This document shows positions 35,107-35,605 of a stretch of 35,605 nt of DNA, in pieces (position 1 is the first letter of the stretch; every line of letters starts with the position of its first letter). The translations under genes were made by a program, and so were the position numbers. The stretch is taken from assembly GCA_025462755.1 (NCBI GenBank), contig JAOAPF010000289.1:1-35605 (forward strand), written 5' to 3'. The notes beneath the pieces were generated by a model, which did not search any database, was not told the origin of the DNA, and saw only the letters and a list, made by a program, of their open reading frames with translations. The stretch is from Edaphobacter sp. Lineage in GTDB: Bacteria > Acidobacteriota > Terriglobia > Terriglobales > Acidobacteriaceae.

Positions 35107-35605
35107 ATGGAAGCTATGAACGAACAGAAGAGCCTTGAAACTCCTGATAAGAAGTCGACCGCAATCGATCCCGGCGGACGGGGTTTCAATCCGGAAGTTG
35201 TGACCGCCGGCGTCGGTTTCGCGATACTGGTCGCTATCGCGACGTTTTGGGGCATTCACACCAGATCGGTTACCGGCAAGGCGCTTGCGAAGGAGACACG
35301 AGCAGCCGCAATCCCTTCAGTGGATGTCGTTCACCCCTCCCTGGGTACTAAGTCCTACGAAGTCGTATTGCCGGCAAGCGTTCAGGGTTTCATCGATAGT
35401 CCGGTCTACGCGCGAACAAGCGGTTATCTCCTGCATTGGTACGCCGATATCGGCACCCATGTGAAGAAGGGTCAATTACTCGCCGATATCCAAACTCCGG
35501 AACTCGATCAGCAGGTGCAACAGGCGCAGTCTGACCTGGCAACAGCGCAGGCGAACTATCAGCTGGCTCAGATTACCGCGGACCGTTGGCAGAAGCTGCT
35601 GGCGA
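35107..35605 (+). CDS. Membrane-fusion (adaptor) protein of the RND pump (3' partial)
   Basis: The frame runs to the end of the window without a stop. Start at ATG 35107 with GGAG 8 bases upstream (a second Met at 35116 is also possible). Visible order: a cytoplasmic N-terminal stretch, a membrane anchor (VVTAGVGFAILVAIATFWGI, about residues 36-55), a linker, the first lipoyl half (GYLLHWYADIGTHVKKGQLLADIQTPEL) and the beginning of the coiled-coil hairpin (VQQAQSDLATAQANYQLAQI). This is a HlyD/AcrA-type periplasmic adaptor, pairing with the permease just upstream. It is a membrane-anchored form, unlike the signal-peptide form of the decayed operon. Confidence 0.93.
   Translation, partial: MEAMNEQKSLETPDKKSTAIDPGGRGFNPEVVTAGVGFAILVAIATFWGIHTRSVTGKALAKETRAAAIPSVDVVHPSLGTKSYEVVLPASVQGFIDSPVYARTSGYLLHWYADIGTHVKKGQLLADIQTPELDQQVQQAQSDLATAQANYQLAQITADRWQKLLA

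Noticed and set aside
1-35605. CRISPR array, prophage, insertion sequence or toxin-antitoxin system
   Set aside because: No regularly spaced repeats, transposase, integrase, capsid or recognisable toxin-antitoxin genes were found on either strand.

Overview
The window looks like a chromosomal segment of a soil Acidobacteriota, most likely class Terriglobia (Granulicella/Edaphobacter/Terriglobus-like). The clues are a 1108-residue Oar-type TonB-dependent outer-membrane protein with an N-terminal carboxypeptidase-regulatory-like domain, a winged-helix + TPR gene of a type common in this group, a PEP-CTERM protein, RND permeases starting with the 'MWIVKVALDRPYTF'-type N-terminus, and moderately GC-rich DNA. 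The placement is inferred from family content; no ribosomal marker is present.

Layout. 1-1209: end of an HD-GYP response regulator and a pterin carbinolamine dehydratase. 1210-2968: a non-coding stretch with a strong terminator (possible small RNA or attenuator), a CYCXC-type cysteine-rich secreted protein, and a convergent rhamnogalacturonan-acetylesterase-like SGNH hydrolase. 3032-4429: a wrecked EamA transporter gene, an intact tmRNA gene (ssrA) with a readable tag, and a degraded coiled-coil gene just past the tmRNA 3' end. 4517-10506: PadR regulator - TolC - RND permease - membrane-fusion protein, in which PadR is intact but all three efflux genes carry frameshifts or stop codons. 10720-10917: a small unknown ORF. 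11003-15632: an intact four-gene purine salvage operon (8-oxoguanine-deaminase-like amidohydrolase, MFS transporter, nucleoside phosphorylase, adenosine deaminase). 16053-16770: a broken membrane-protein gene flanked by a short direct repeat. 17105-20431: the Oar-like receptor with a clear terminator. 20822-21725: remnants of a TPR gene and an alpha/beta hydrolase. 22238-25225 (minus): molbindin, a sigma-54-dependent NtrC-type regulator and its histidine kinase. 25437-27431: a CzcC-like TolC protein and a truncated CzcB-like adaptor with no RND permease. 27509-28421 (minus): a frameshifted PEP-CTERM protein. 28590-30973: a heavily damaged winged-helix/TPR gene. 31309-35605: a small secreted protein, an intact 1057-residue RND permease and the start of its adaptor.

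How the parts fit. The clearest regulatory signal is the divergent region 25226-25436: it holds a perfect 16-bp palindrome, further copies of its half-site, and -24/-12 promoter-like sequences pointing both ways, between a sigma-54 activator/kinase pair and a metal-efflux-type outer-membrane gene. The purine operon is a coherent route from nucleosides to deaminated bases. Two RND loci contrast: one (4.8-10.5 kb) is decaying, the other (31.9 kb onward) is intact. Lesions are clustered in about ten genes while several long ORFs (3.3 kb, 3.2 kb) are clean, which argues for real pseudogenes, although many lesions sit at homopolymers and need checking against reads.
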